Of a DNA stretch of 44,966 bases, positions 1-7,085 are shown piece by piece (the first letter of the stretch is position 1; each line of letters starts with the position of its first letter). The position numbers were made by a program, and so were the translations under genes. Source of the DNA: Deltaproteobacteria bacterium (GTDB lineage Bacteria > Myxococcota_A > Polyangia > JAAYKL01). Below the pieces are notes generated by a model, which was not told the DNA's origin, made no database searches, and saw only the letters and a list, made by a program, of their open reading frames with translations. The stretch lies in NCBI GenBank assembly GCA_030621515.1, contig JAUXHN010000010.1, positions 1 to 44,966 of the forward strand. Reading direction: 5' to 3'.

Positions 1-69
1 CTCGTTCTCAAGAACCAGTCGAACAGCTCGCTCACGCACTTCCTTTGAATACTTGCTTGGTCTTCCCAT
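1..69 (-). CDS. IS3-family transposase OrfA, N-terminal fragment (runs off the window)
   Basis: Only 23 codons are visible, starting with ATG at 69 and open at the window edge. They read MGRPSKYSKEVRERAVRLVL and then ENE, a typical start of IS3-family OrfA proteins, which carry an N-terminal helix-turn-helix that binds the element ends. In this family OrfA is normally joined to the DDE-type OrfB by programmed frameshifting; that part is outside the window. The gene sits directly inside the terminal repeat ending at 119. Confidence 0.75.
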   Translation of the reverse strand, partial: MGRPSKYSKEVRERAVRLVLENE

Positions 70-119
70 GACTCCACTCTCTCAAGTTATGGAGCCTCCT
101 GGAAATTCGGGGCGGTTCA
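1..119 (-). mobile_element. End of an IS3-family insertion sequence (rest lies outside the window)
   Basis: Read on the minus strand, the boundary at 119 begins TGAACCGCCCCGAATTTCC, a terminal inverted repeat of the TG...CA kind seen in IS3-family elements. Fifty bases inside it an orfA-type transposase gene starts. Only the orfA-proximal end is present, so the opposite end, the target duplication and the intactness of the element cannot be judged. Assignment to IS3 rests on the orfA N-terminus and the shape of the end. Confidence 0.75.
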
Positions 120-388
120 TTATAACAAAAAGAAGCGGCAAGCGTTAGCGCATGAAGGCCGGGGGTGTAACGCCCTGTCAGGGCTATTTCCTTTTTTGTA
201 TCCACGAATCCCGGGGCGGTGCCCCGGGAAAGATCCGGCAATCGTGACGGGTCCGCCGTCGCTCGACGTTTGCCCTGCGTCGCTCGGCTTCTGCCGAGCT
301 ATGCAGGGTAGCACGATGACAAAGCACGACCTTGGATGACGATCAAAACGATTACCTTTTTTTCAGGGCGAGGCAGGCCTCGCCCCTA
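120..388. repeat. Non-coding stretch with four hairpins, REP-like
   Basis: No credible gene lies between the IS end and the Hsp33-like gene. The stretch holds four perfect inverted repeats: 172-184 (GCCCT, 3-nt loop, AGGGC), followed on the plus strand by a T-rich run and so terminator-like; 210-228 (CCCGGGGC, loop GGT, GCCCCGGG); a compound hairpin at 271-310 with inner stem GCTCGGC/GCCGAGC and outer stem CCCTGC/GCAGGG; and 366-385 (GGGCGAGG, loop CAGG, CCTCGCCC). GC-rich palindromes like these are commonly dispersed in genomes as REP-type elements. Whether they repeat elsewhere in this genome cannot be seen. Confidence 0.6.
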
Positions 389-1150
389 CTACCTTTTTAA
401 AACATATTTCCGGGCGCAGCGGGGGCATTCGATGTTGAGTTCTTTTTCATCTCCCCACAACTCTTCTCGTGCGGCGTCTGGGAGGGAGGTGATCATGTCG
501 AGGATCATGTTGTCGTCGCAGCGGCATTCGTAGAAGAGGAAGACTTCCTGCAGCGAGGTGAATTCGCCGTCTTGCGCTTTTTGACGACACAGGCTGATCA
601 TTTCCTGGTCCGCAAGGTCGGCGACGCGATCGAGGTCGCCGTCGGGTAACGCCTGGACCAGCACTCCGCTCCCGTCCGGACCGAGTGCTATCAGGGTCCG
701 GATCTGCTCCACCTGTTCGAAATATCGCTGCACGGCAGCCACCGGATCTTCATTGTCAGGAGAGTAATGACTCTCCATGAGAGGACCGTCGGCCTTCTGT
801 CGCTGGAGATGCACCGAGCCCCTTTCCCTCGGGGCCTCCTTCACCGTCCCGCAGATCATGCCCTCCGGCTCCACGCCGCAGAAGAAACCGTGAGGCGAAC
901 CCGGCAGCGTCAGCGTCCAGCCCCAGGACTCCCTTTGCGCGAGAGACATCGCCGCGAGGCCGGCGGCGGCCATGATCCGCTTGAGAGTTTCTCTTTCGTC
1001 GCCCGTAACCTCGGAGATCCCGTATCGCTCATCGTAGAGTTGTTTACTGACTACCACCTCGGGAAAATCACCGAGCACAACCAGCAGGTTTGATTCCTCC
1101 CACAGGTACCGGCGGTATTTTCCCAGGTGGAGAGTGACGTTCAGATCCAC
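389..1150 (-). CDS. hslO: Hsp33-like redox-regulated chaperone (HslO family, divergent)
   Basis: 253 residues. The C-terminal ~50 residues carry the Hsp33 zinc/redox module: CRC, about 30 residues on a CPRC motif, then the KY ending typical of the family. The mid-protein stretch before it, with an acidic patch, a YFEQVEQ helix and an LxALGPDGSGVLVQALP strand, matches the Hsp33 core layout. The N-terminal third is poorly recognisable, so this is a divergent member. Hsp33 is a cytosolic holdase that unfolds its C-terminus when the four cysteines are oxidised, and it protects proteins during oxidative stress. Start: GTG at 1150 preceded by AAAGGAGG at 5-nt spacing; a TTG at 1168 would place that Shine-Dalgarno inside the gene. 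A 6-bp hairpin (1180-1195, CACCAG/CTGGTG) lies in the predicted leader. Confidence 0.75.
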   Translation of the reverse strand: MDLNVTLHLGKYRRYLWEESNLLVVLGDFPEVVVSKQLYDERYGISEVTGDERETLKRIMAAAGLAAMSLAQRESWGWTLTLPGSPHGFFCGVEPEGMICGTVKEAPRERGSVHLQRQKADGPLMESHYSPDNEDPVAAVQRYFEQVEQIRTLIALGPDGSGVLVQALPDGDLDRVADLADQEMISLCRQKAQDGEFTSLQEVFLFYECRCDDNMILDMITSLPDAAREELWGDEKELNIECPRCARKYVLKR

Positions 1151-1284
1151 ATCGTCCTCCTTTAACAAAAGAGGGTTTGCACCAGGTGGCTGGTGTTATC
1201 AAGGATCTATGGAATGTTGTGCGATTTTTTTAAAAAACCAACAATAGACTCCGTCCCGCCGACGACCATTGGGTAAAGGACGGA

Positions 1285-1803
1285 ATGAAAAACGAAACCG
1301 CAATCGCCATCGCAGACATCTTCACGGAACACGGCCGTGAGATGGAGGCGCGCGCGCGGAGGATCCTCGGCTCGGATGCCGACGCCGAGGACGCGGTGCA
1401 GGAGGCGATGGTCTCGATGCTCAGGTCGCCTCACCTCTTCGCCGGGGTCGAGCGCTTCGGCGGCTGGCTTTTCACCCTGGTCAAACGTCGTTGCGTCGAC
1501 ATCGTGAGGAAGGATACGCGGCGCAAGGCCAGGGAGGCGGAGGTAGGCATCGACGATCTATTCGAACGCGACGATCCGGGCGAGCTCATGGAGAGGACCG
1601 AGTTCGCAAATGCGGTGGCCGACGCGGTGAAGCAACTTCCCGAAAATCAGAAAGAAGCGTTCGTGCAGAACGCGCTCGAAATGAAGACATTCAAGGAAAT
1701 ATCCGAAGCCACGGGCGCACCCATGGGCACCCTGATGGCCAGGAAGAAAAAGGCCGTGGATACCATCCGCGCCAGGCTGAACAGGCAGGGGTATTCCCTG
1801 TAA
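1285..1803 (+). CDS. ECF-type RNA polymerase sigma factor
   Basis: 172 residues, the usual ECF size. Region 2 spans about residues 18-85, with the DAEDAVQEAM motif and the WLFTLVKRRCVD helix for core binding and -10 recognition. Region 4 spans about residues 110-165, with LPENQKEAF and the helix-turn-helix around FKEISEATGAPMGTL for -35 recognition. It should direct RNA polymerase to a small stress or envelope regulon. The gene is followed after 15 bases by a small membrane protein, a likely partner in the same operon. No classical anti-sigma factor with a cysteine motif is evident. A weak AAAGGACGG Shine-Dalgarno precedes ATG 1285. Confidence 0.9.
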   Translation: MKNETAIAIADIFTEHGREMEARARRILGSDADAEDAVQEAMVSMLRSPHLFAGVERFGGWLFTLVKRRCVDIVRKDTRRKAREAEVGIDDLFERDDPGELMERTEFANAVADAVKQLPENQKEAFVQNALEMKTFKEISEATGAPMGTLMARKKKAVDTIRARLNRQGYSL

Positions 1804-1818
1804 CAAAGGAGCATTACA

Positions 1819-2160
1819 ATGACGGGTTCAAGAGTGCTGAAAATAGTGGGCTGGGTTTTTCTGGGCGTGGCGATAGCCGTTTCCCTCGGACTTGTGCTGG
1901 GCTTCGGGCTGATGTGGTTGTGGAACTGGTTGATGCCGGCTCTCTTCGGCTTGCCGGTAATCACGTACTGGCAGGCCGTCGGGCTGTTCGTTCTGTGTCA
2001 TCTCCTGTTCAAGGGGCACCATCACCATGGAGGAGGGGACAAGGACGGAGAATGCGGTCCGCCGTGGAAGAAGCATCGCAACAGCAACCCCTTCGCACGG
2101 AAGATTCATGGGCTCATCTGTAAAGATGGCGGTGAGGTAGAGGATGCGGAGACTGTTTGA
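1819..2160 (+). CDS. Small membrane protein in operon with the ECF sigma factor
   Basis: 113 residues with two predicted membrane helices at about residues 8-34 and 45-64. The segment GLMWLWNWLMPALFGLP resembles a small protein type I recall being encoded next to ECF sigma factors in other phyla. After the second helix come four consecutive histidines and a Gly/Cys-containing polar tail, which could bind metal (inference). An AAAGGAG Shine-Dalgarno precedes the ATG and the gap to the sigma gene is 15 bases, so co-transcription is likely. It could act as a membrane anchor or antagonist of the sigma factor, but nothing in the sequence proves this. Confidence 0.7.
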   Translation: MTGSRVLKIVGWVFLGVAIAVSLGLVLGFGLMWLWNWLMPALFGLPVITYWQAVGLFVLCHLLFKGHHHHGGGDKDGECGPPWKKHRNSNPFARKIHGLICKDGGEVEDAETV

Positions 2161-2270
2161 GGTACCCGCGCGGCGCGAATGCGCCTCCCTCCCCTTTTTT
2201 TTCCCCATTTTCTGCAGATAAACACACCCAGGAATAAAGAGCGTATAATGAGTGGCAGGGAGGTGCTTCA

Positions 2271-2696
2271 ATGACTGATGGATTTGCGAGATCAGCGTAT
2301 TTTGTCTGTTTGCTGGTTGTCTCGGTTTTTTTCCTGTGCGGATGCTCGGAATCACGCGCAAGCGGCGACGGTTCGGACTCGGACAGCGACTCTGATACAG
2401 ACACGGACACCGACTCTGATACGGACACGGACACCGACTCTGATTCAGACACGGACACCGACTCCGACACGGATTCAGATACGGACACGGACACCGACAC
2501 GGACACCGATACCGATACAAACACCGGCCCTGATACAGACACCGGCTATGATACAGACACGGACACCGGTACAGACACCTCCGTCCCCATTGATCCCGCG
2601 TGCGACGCTATCAGCGGCACTTGCGTTCCGTCCAGCATGGTCTGCATCTGGTACGACATCACAATGTGCGGACCCGGATGGATGTGCTGCTGGTAA
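2271..2696 (+). CDS. Lipoprotein with a long Asp-Ser/Thr repeat
   Basis: 141 residues. An N-terminal hydrophobic signal of about 24 residues ends in LCGC, an acceptable lipobox, so a lipid-anchored exported protein is predicted. Roughly residues 34-105 are almost pure Asp-Ser/Asp-Thr dipeptides, a flexible acidic linker. The remaining ~35 residues contain four cysteines (CDAISGTC, MVC, TMC) and end in MCCW, which suggests a tiny disulfide-bonded domain. The start is ATG 2271 with GGGAGG at 7-nt spacing, and a TATAAT -10 box lies at 2244-2249. The protein is too simple to assign a function. Confidence 0.75.
   Translation: MTDGFARSAYFVCLLVVSVFFLCGCSESRASGDGSDSDSDSDTDTDTDSDTDTDTDSDSDTDTDSDTDSDTDTDTDTDTDTDTNTGPDTDTGYDTDTDTGTDTSVPIDPACDAISGTCVPSSMVCIWYDITMCGPGWMCCW
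2373..2579 (+). repeat. Asp-Ser/Thr codon repeat tract
   Basis: Tandem six-base units of the form GAC/GAT followed by TC/AC codons (for example GACACGGACACCGACTCTGA) encode the acidic linker of the lipoprotein. The units are imperfect, with synonymous variation, so the DNA repeat is degenerate while the protein repeat is strict. Confidence 0.85.
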
Positions 2697-2719
2697 GGGC
2701 TCTGTTCGACCAGAACCCT
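2696..2719 (+). terminator. Hairpin at the end of the lipoprotein gene, possible terminator
   Basis: AGGGCTCTG pairs with CAGAACCCT (one mismatch) around a 6-nt loop and begins at the last base of the stop codon. No clean T tract follows, so intrinsic termination is uncertain. Confidence 0.35.
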
Positions 2720-2784
2720 AAGCTAACCGCGCTGTTTTTCGGAAATCGGTTGTGACTCCGAACAACAGAAGGTAGATCTCAGGA

Positions 2785-3654
2785 ATGATTGCGGCGTTCA
2801 GGATTCTGGCGGGCGTGGCCCTCTTCAGACTGAAAAAAATGGAGATGGCCAACATGTTCGCGGCGGCGGCCATCATGTTCGCCCTTCGCCTGTCGTGGCT
2901 CGACATGGGGATCCGGTTCGGCTTCGGTATACTGCTGAACCTGCTCGCCTATCTCACCAACGACTACTGCGATGTGGATCAGGATCTGTCGTCACCCAAC
3001 AAGGACCACGCAAAAGCGCGCTACCTCAAGACTCACATGGGCGCTGCCCTGGGCGCCCAGATCGGCCTGGCGGCCTTCCTGGCGGTCATTGCCTGGGCCT
3101 GGAGCCCGGGCCTGCTGGTGGCGCTCACTGCGGGAGCGGGGATCTGCTGGATATATTCATTCAAGCTCAAACGAATCCCGTACGTGGACGTGCTTGCAAT
3201 GATCTCATGGGGCGTGGCGATGCCCCTGGTGGGATTTCCCCTGGACGCCACACTCGGATGGATCCTGGTAGGGCAGCTCGCCCTCTTCTCCGCCTGTTTC
3301 GAATCGATCCAGGTGATCCGCGATCACGACGAGGACGTTGCCTCGGGAATCAAAACAACCGCCGTGCGCCTTGGCGTGCCGGCAACCAAGATCATGCTCC
3401 GGGGATTCATGGTGCTGAGCGCCGCCTACGCCACGTTGCTCATCAACCGCTGGATCGGGCTCGCCTTGCTCGCGTCGCTTGCGGTCCCGTTCAAAAAAGA
3501 AACCGCCGACGTCTTCTGGGACAAGCAGCGAGTCATCATGGGCACCGTGTGGCTGGCCATGATCGGCTGGATCTTCTGGTACGGATCTTCAAACGGCTGG
3601 CTCGCCAGAATCGACACGGACTCGGTCATCGCGGCGATGGAGTGGTTGAGGTAG
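2785..3654 (+). CDS. UbiA-superfamily prenyltransferase
   Basis: 289 residues, mostly hydrophobic, with about eight or nine membrane helices. The first Asp-rich motif NDYCDVDQD (about residue 58) matches NDxxDxxxD and the second, DHDEDVASG (about residue 183), is followed by KTTAVRLG, as in UbiA enzymes. These motifs bind the prenyl diphosphate through magnesium. Members prenylate quinone precursors, chlorophyll, haem or lipids; the acceptor cannot be told here. The gene stands alone on the plus strand, and its last 29 bases overlap the end of the convergent kamA. It could equally be a MenA-like or phospholipid-linked enzyme. Confidence 0.85.
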   Translation: MIAAFRILAGVALFRLKKMEMANMFAAAAIMFALRLSWLDMGIRFGFGILLNLLAYLTNDYCDVDQDLSSPNKDHAKARYLKTHMGAALGAQIGLAAFLAVIAWAWSPGLLVALTAGAGICWIYSFKLKRIPYVDVLAMISWGVAMPLVGFPLDATLGWILVGQLALFSACFESIQVIRDHDEDVASGIKTTAVRLGVPATKIMLRGFMVLSAAYATLLINRWIGLALLASLAVPFKKETADVFWDKQRVIMGTVWLAMIGWIFWYGSSNGWLARIDTDSVIAAMEWLR

Positions 3655-4717
3655 GGTCGGGATATTCCACCGGTGTTCCATCCGGCGCGCGCAGGATCGT
3701 TTTTCCCTCGTTGTGCCCGATCACGTACTGCGGACCGACGGGTATCTTTCCGAGCCCGCCGGGAAGATCGATCACCAGCTGTGGGATCCCGAGCCCGCCG
3801 ATGCGGCCGCGCAAGTGGGCCATTATCTCGATGCCGTTATCCAGCGATACGCGGAAGTGCCCGATGCCGGGAACCAGATCGCACATGAAGATGTAGTACG
3901 GGCGAACCCTCGCGCGCATGAGGGCGCGGCAGAGATCCTCGATGATCTCGGATGAATCGTTGACACCCGCGAGCAGGACGGCCTGGTTGTTGACCGGAAC
4001 ACCGGCGTCGACCAGACAGCCGACAGCGGCAAGAGCCTCATCCGTCATCTCCGCAGGATGGTTGAACTGGGTGTTGACGTAGACCGGTCCGTGACGCGCA
4101 ATATCCCGGGCCAGGCCCCGTGTGATCCTCATGGGGAGCGTCACGGGAACGCGAGTGCCGATCCTGATTATCTCCACCGACGGGATGGCGCGAACCCGGG
4201 CAAGGATATCGACGAGATCCCGATCCTCCAGAACCAGGGGGTCGCCACCGGATATGATCACGTCCCTGATCTCGGGGTTGTCCTCGATATATCGAAGCGC
4301 ATGGACGAGATCTTCACCGCGGACGGGAACGATCTTGCCTTCGCCCATGTTCCTTCTCGTACAGTGGCGGCAGTGAACAGGACAATCGCCCGACACGAGC
4401 ACCAGCGCTCGATCCGGATAGCGGCGGATCAGGCCCGGCAGCACCGCGTGATCCTCCTCGCGGATGGGATCGTCGACGGTGGAGCCGAAGGAGGCAAGCT
4501 CGTCCAGGTGGGGGAAGGCCATGCGGCGGATAGGATCGTCCGGATCGTCGGCCCTCATCAGGGACAGGTAATACGGTGTGACCGACATGGGAAAACGATC
4601 CAGCACCCGATCCGCGAGATCCCTGTCCACACCGGGGGGATCCCAGGTTCTGACGGTGTTGGCCAGCTGCCAGCGCCAATCGTTCTTTGTTTCCATCGTC
4701 GATAATCTGCCCTTCAT
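3626..4717 (-). CDS. kamA: L-lysine 2,3-aminomutase (radical SAM, PLP-dependent)
   Basis: The protein interconverts L-lysine and L-beta-lysine. It opens with NDWRWQLANTVRT, as in KamA proteins, carries the radical-SAM cluster motif CPVHCRHC (CX3CX2C) near residue 112, and keeps the C-terminal PGGLGKIPVGPQYV segment, whose lysine should hold pyridoxal phosphate. Asp in CDLVPGIGHFR and in VIDLPGG align with the two substrate-binding aspartates of clostridial KamA, favouring free lysine over the EF-P-modifying EpmB type (inference from remembered family sequences). Starts at 4717 (MKGRLST) and 4696 (METKNDW) are both possible; neither has a strong Shine-Dalgarno, and the much longer upstream reading is discarded. 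Beta-lysine could feed osmolyte synthesis or lysine fermentation. Confidence 0.88.
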   Translation of the reverse strand: MKGRLSTMETKNDWRWQLANTVRTWDPPGVDRDLADRVLDRFPMSVTPYYLSLMRADDPDDPIRRMAFPHLDELASFGSTVDDPIREEDHAVLPGLIRRYPDRALVLVSGDCPVHCRHCTRRNMGEGKIVPVRGEDLVHALRYIEDNPEIRDVIISGGDPLVLEDRDLVDILARVRAIPSVEIIRIGTRVPVTLPMRITRGLARDIARHGPVYVNTQFNHPAEMTDEALAAVGCLVDAGVPVNNQAVLLAGVNDSSEIIEDLCRALMRARVRPYYIFMCDLVPGIGHFRVSLDNGIEIMAHLRGRIGGLGIPQLVIDLPGGLGKIPVGPQYVIGHNEGKTILRAPDGTPVEYPDPTSTTPSPR

Positions 4718-4832
4718 CGAAATCGGTTTCAAGGGTTGTTTTGCGGGAGCGTCTTGCTTACCGGCCCTCATGACTGTATAAGCACGCAAAATCTGGTGCC
4801 CCGAGGAACAATGCCGGCACCTGGAGGAAGAA

Positions 4833-5090
4833 ATGGCCAAAGCAGAAAAAATGACCCGAGGTGTGAGCTCCAAGGTCCAGCGTGGCGGCGGCACGGAGAT
4901 CCATCTGCCCCCCGGGATCCACTCCATCGATAGCCACGGGAATATTTTCGCCTCCCTGCCGGAGATCGCCCGCGTGGCGCCCAGGTTTTTCACATTCGAG
5001 CAAATCAAGACGGCATTCGAGGCCGGCAGTTTGACAACCCTTTCCGGCGACGACGTGAAGGCTCTCGAAGGTCTGGTCGCCCGCAAGTAG
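4833..5090 (+). CDS. Small hypothetical protein, first gene of a two-gene unit
   Basis: 85 residues, soluble, basic at the start and with no signal peptide. It has the strong Shine-Dalgarno GGAGG five bases before ATG 4833 and GC-rich codon use, which support it as real. The middle (LPPGIHSIDSHGNIFASLPE) and the C-terminal helical part (FTFEQIKTAFEAGSLTTLSG) show no domain I recognise. It is divergent from kamA (about 115 bases between starts) and 10 bases upstream of the cysteine-cluster gene, so the two are probably co-expressed. Confidence 0.65.
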   Translation: MAKAEKMTRGVSSKVQRGGGTEIHLPPGIHSIDSHGNIFASLPEIARVAPRFFTFEQIKTAFEAGSLTTLSGDDVKALEGLVARK

Positions 5091-5100
5091 AGAAACTGCT

Positions 5101-5556
5101 GTGGACGGACATCCCGCCGTGCTGCCCTTGCCGCTGCCGCAAATGACTGCGGCCGTTCGCGATGAGATAAAGAACCTGTACGAAGCTCTGGACGCGCAAC
5201 TCCAGAGTCTCGAGCTGACCTGTCGTGCCTGCGGAGACTGCTGCGATCTCAACCGTTTCGGCCACGAACTGTGGCTCAGCAACCTGGAGCTCGCGTACCT
5301 TCTGGATTCCAAAAAACCCGGTTCGCGCTCGATGGACGGAGCCTGCCCGTACCAGCTGGAGGGAAAGTGCACCGCAAGGATCGGCCGCGCCCTGGGCTGC
5401 CGTGTGTTCCACTGCGATCTGGATGCGGCATCGATGGAGAGCATCACCGAAACATACCTGGAGAAGATGAAAAATATTGCAACGGCCCACGGCCTTGATA
5501 TCGAATACGGGGAACTTGAATCGAGCCTGTCGCGCTATATTGCCCAGCCGGGCTGA
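5101..5556 (+). CDS. YkgJ/UPF0153-type cysteine-cluster protein
   Basis: 151 residues starting with GTG, 10 bases after the previous gene. The motif CRACGDCCDL (CX2CX2CC, about residues 41-48) followed by LELAYLL, then GACPYQLEGKCTARIGRALGCRVFHCD, is the signature of the YkgJ family, a putative metal or Fe-S cluster-binding family of unknown activity. Eight or more cysteines occur in the conserved pattern. The last 22 bases overlap a convergent small gene. An alternative ATG at 5143 would lose a poorly conserved leader only. Confidence 0.85.
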   Translation: MDGHPAVLPLPLPQMTAAVRDEIKNLYEALDAQLQSLELTCRACGDCCDLNRFGHELWLSNLELAYLLDSKKPGSRSMDGACPYQLEGKCTARIGRALGCRVFHCDLDAASMESITETYLEKMKNIATAHGLDIEYGELESSLSRYIAQPG

Positions 5557-5849
5557 AATCCGTGGACCAGGCGGTAGGTATCGACCTGGTTTCTACCGGG
5601 CCGCAGGATATCAGTGACCGGAGAGGTCCTCACCCTGGTTCTCGACGACATGAATTCAAGAGGGTATCCGACGTATATCGTGCCCACGGGAACATCGACC
5701 ATATCCAGTCCGACCGCCCGGTGCCCCGCCATCCAGGCGGAACTCTGGCGATCCCTCACGGCGACACAGACGCCCGATCGGGTATGGTACTCTCGATTCC
5801 TGGTAATGAAACAGGTGTGAACTCTTCTATCCGGCCCATCATACAGCAT
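5535..5849 (-). CDS. Small conserved-looking protein of unknown function
   Basis: 104 residues. The start ATG at 5849 has an excellent Shine-Dalgarno (GGGGAGG, 6-nt spacing), which decides in favour of this strand over the plus-strand readings of the same DNA. The body YHTRSGVCVAVRDRQSSAWM, then GHRAVGL, VGYPLEFMSS and VRTSPVTDI, looks like a folded beta-rich domain, not random translation. I half recall similar short proteins in myxobacteria but cannot name a family. It is divergent from the outer-membrane protein gene and convergent with the YkgJ-type gene, overlapping it by 22 bases. No signal peptide or membrane segment is seen. Confidence 0.6.
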   Translation of the reverse strand: MLYDGPDRRVHTCFITRNREYHTRSGVCVAVRDRQSSAWMAGHRAVGLDMVDVPVGTIYVGYPLEFMSSRTRVRTSPVTDILRPGRNQVDTYRLVHGFQPGWAI

Positions 5850-6032
5850 GTTCGCCTCCCCGATGACTGTGTAGGTCTATTTCCTACATGTCCAATATAC
5901 GGCGCTGCCCGGAGTGTGGTCAAAAATATTACCCTGTTTTTTTTCCCTTTGATTTCGCAGGAAAAGGAATCTCACTTGAATATTTGGTGTGAATCATGTC
6001 AAAAGTCAGTTGATATCAAACAGGAGGCCGTT

Positions 6033-7082
6033 ATGAAGAATCTTGTTTTCGGGTTCGCCCTGATTTTTACCCTGGCATTCGCCACCACGGCAAACGCTCA
6101 ATACACCGATAACACCGGGGGATCCTATGGTGATACCTCGGGTACGGGGGACACCACAGGGGACGAACAGGGTGGTTATTACGATCCAGCTTACCAGGAT
6201 CCTGACCCGGGGTACGGCGCCCAGCCACAACCACAACCACAGCCCCAACCCCAGCCGGCTGCGGTGACCGTGGGAGTATCCACCGATAACGCCGCGGATG
6301 ACGAGGAAGACTTGTCGGGGTTCGAGCTCGGAATCAACTGGGCGGGCGGCAGTAAGGTTGCCATCCAGCCCGGCATCATGTTCGGCAAGTTCGGCATATA
6401 CCTCTTCATGGGCATGAACATGTACCAGGATCACGCGGAAGCTTCCACCGATGACACCGAATTTGCAGCCTGGGAATTTCCGGGCGCAGGCGCGGCCCAC
6501 CATCCCGGTGAGGGGGATTACGACGAGGAAGTCATGATCGAAACCATGGAATTCCATTACGATGTCGGTCTCGCAGCCCGTTTCTACCTGCTCGAAGAGC
6601 TGAAGGCCCAATCACCAAACCTCTATCTGGAGATCGGGGCGGGATGGCGCGACGCGTATTACAAGCATGACATCGACTGGAACTACACCGGTGACGAGGA
6701 CGCCTTCGAGGCTACATGGGGAGATTTGACCGGAGATGGAGACGTGGACGACGAAGATATAGAGGCCCTCGAGTACGACCGCAACAAGACCTGGAACCGC
6801 GTCGCCAAAGATCTCTCCAAGGACGCGCGGCAGAAGACCCAGGGAATGTGGGCGCGCGTAGGTATCGGCGGCGAGTACGTCTTCGTCGGAGGTTTCGGCG
6901 TGGCGGGCGAGGTCGGTCTGGATCTGTTCTGGAACACCCCGTGGGAGGAAAAGGCGCCGTTCGGTTACGATGACGACCCCGACCTGGATGAATTCGATTA
7001 CGAATACCAGGACGTCAAGTACCACGGTTGGGCCATCGACTTCGGCCTGTACTGGAACCTCGCCCTGCGATATCACTTCTAG
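6033..7082 (+). CDS. Outer-membrane beta-barrel-like protein with Gln-Pro linker and EF-hand-like loop
   Basis: 349 residues. A clear signal peptide (MKNLVFGFALIFTLAFATTANA) is followed by a Gly/Thr/Asp-rich stretch, a (Gln-Pro)6 linker near residues 65-78 and then alternating amphipathic strands ending in WNLALRYHF, with the C-terminal phenylalanine typical of outer-membrane barrels. Around residues 229-245 the sequence DLTGDGDVDDEDIEAL fits a calcium-binding EF-hand/dockerin-type loop inserted between strands. The start ATG 6033 has CAGGAGG at the correct distance; the same frame is open further upstream but without a signal peptide. The gene ends 3 bases from the convergent lipoprotein gene. 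Its cargo or partner is unknown. Confidence 0.75.
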   Translation: MKNLVFGFALIFTLAFATTANAQYTDNTGGSYGDTSGTGDTTGDEQGGYYDPAYQDPDPGYGAQPQPQPQPQPQPAAVTVGVSTDNAADDEEDLSGFELGINWAGGSKVAIQPGIMFGKFGIYLFMGMNMYQDHAEASTDDTEFAAWEFPGAGAAHHPGEGDYDEEVMIETMEFHYDVGLAARFYLLEELKAQSPNLYLEIGAGWRDAYYKHDIDWNYTGDEDAFEATWGDLTGDGDVDDEDIEALEYDRNKTWNRVAKDLSKDARQKTQGMWARVGIGGEYVFVGGFGVAGEVGLDLFWNTPWEEKAPFGYDDDPDLDEFDYEYQDVKYHGWAIDFGLYWNLALRYHF

Positions 7083-7085
7083 ATA

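Noticed and set aside
2022-2033. Four histidine codons in the small membrane protein as an artificial tag
   Set aside because: They are in the middle of a natural-looking gene and followed by Gly-rich sequence; there is no vector context.
4718-5086. N-terminal extension of kamA to 5086
   Set aside because: It overlaps the divergent small gene with a strong Shine-Dalgarno, and the extra residues are Ser/Arg-rich shadow sequence unlike KamA.
5562-6032. 157-codon N-terminal extension of the outer-membrane protein
   Set aside because: A signal peptide with its own Shine-Dalgarno begins at 6033, and the extension overlaps a better minus-strand gene.
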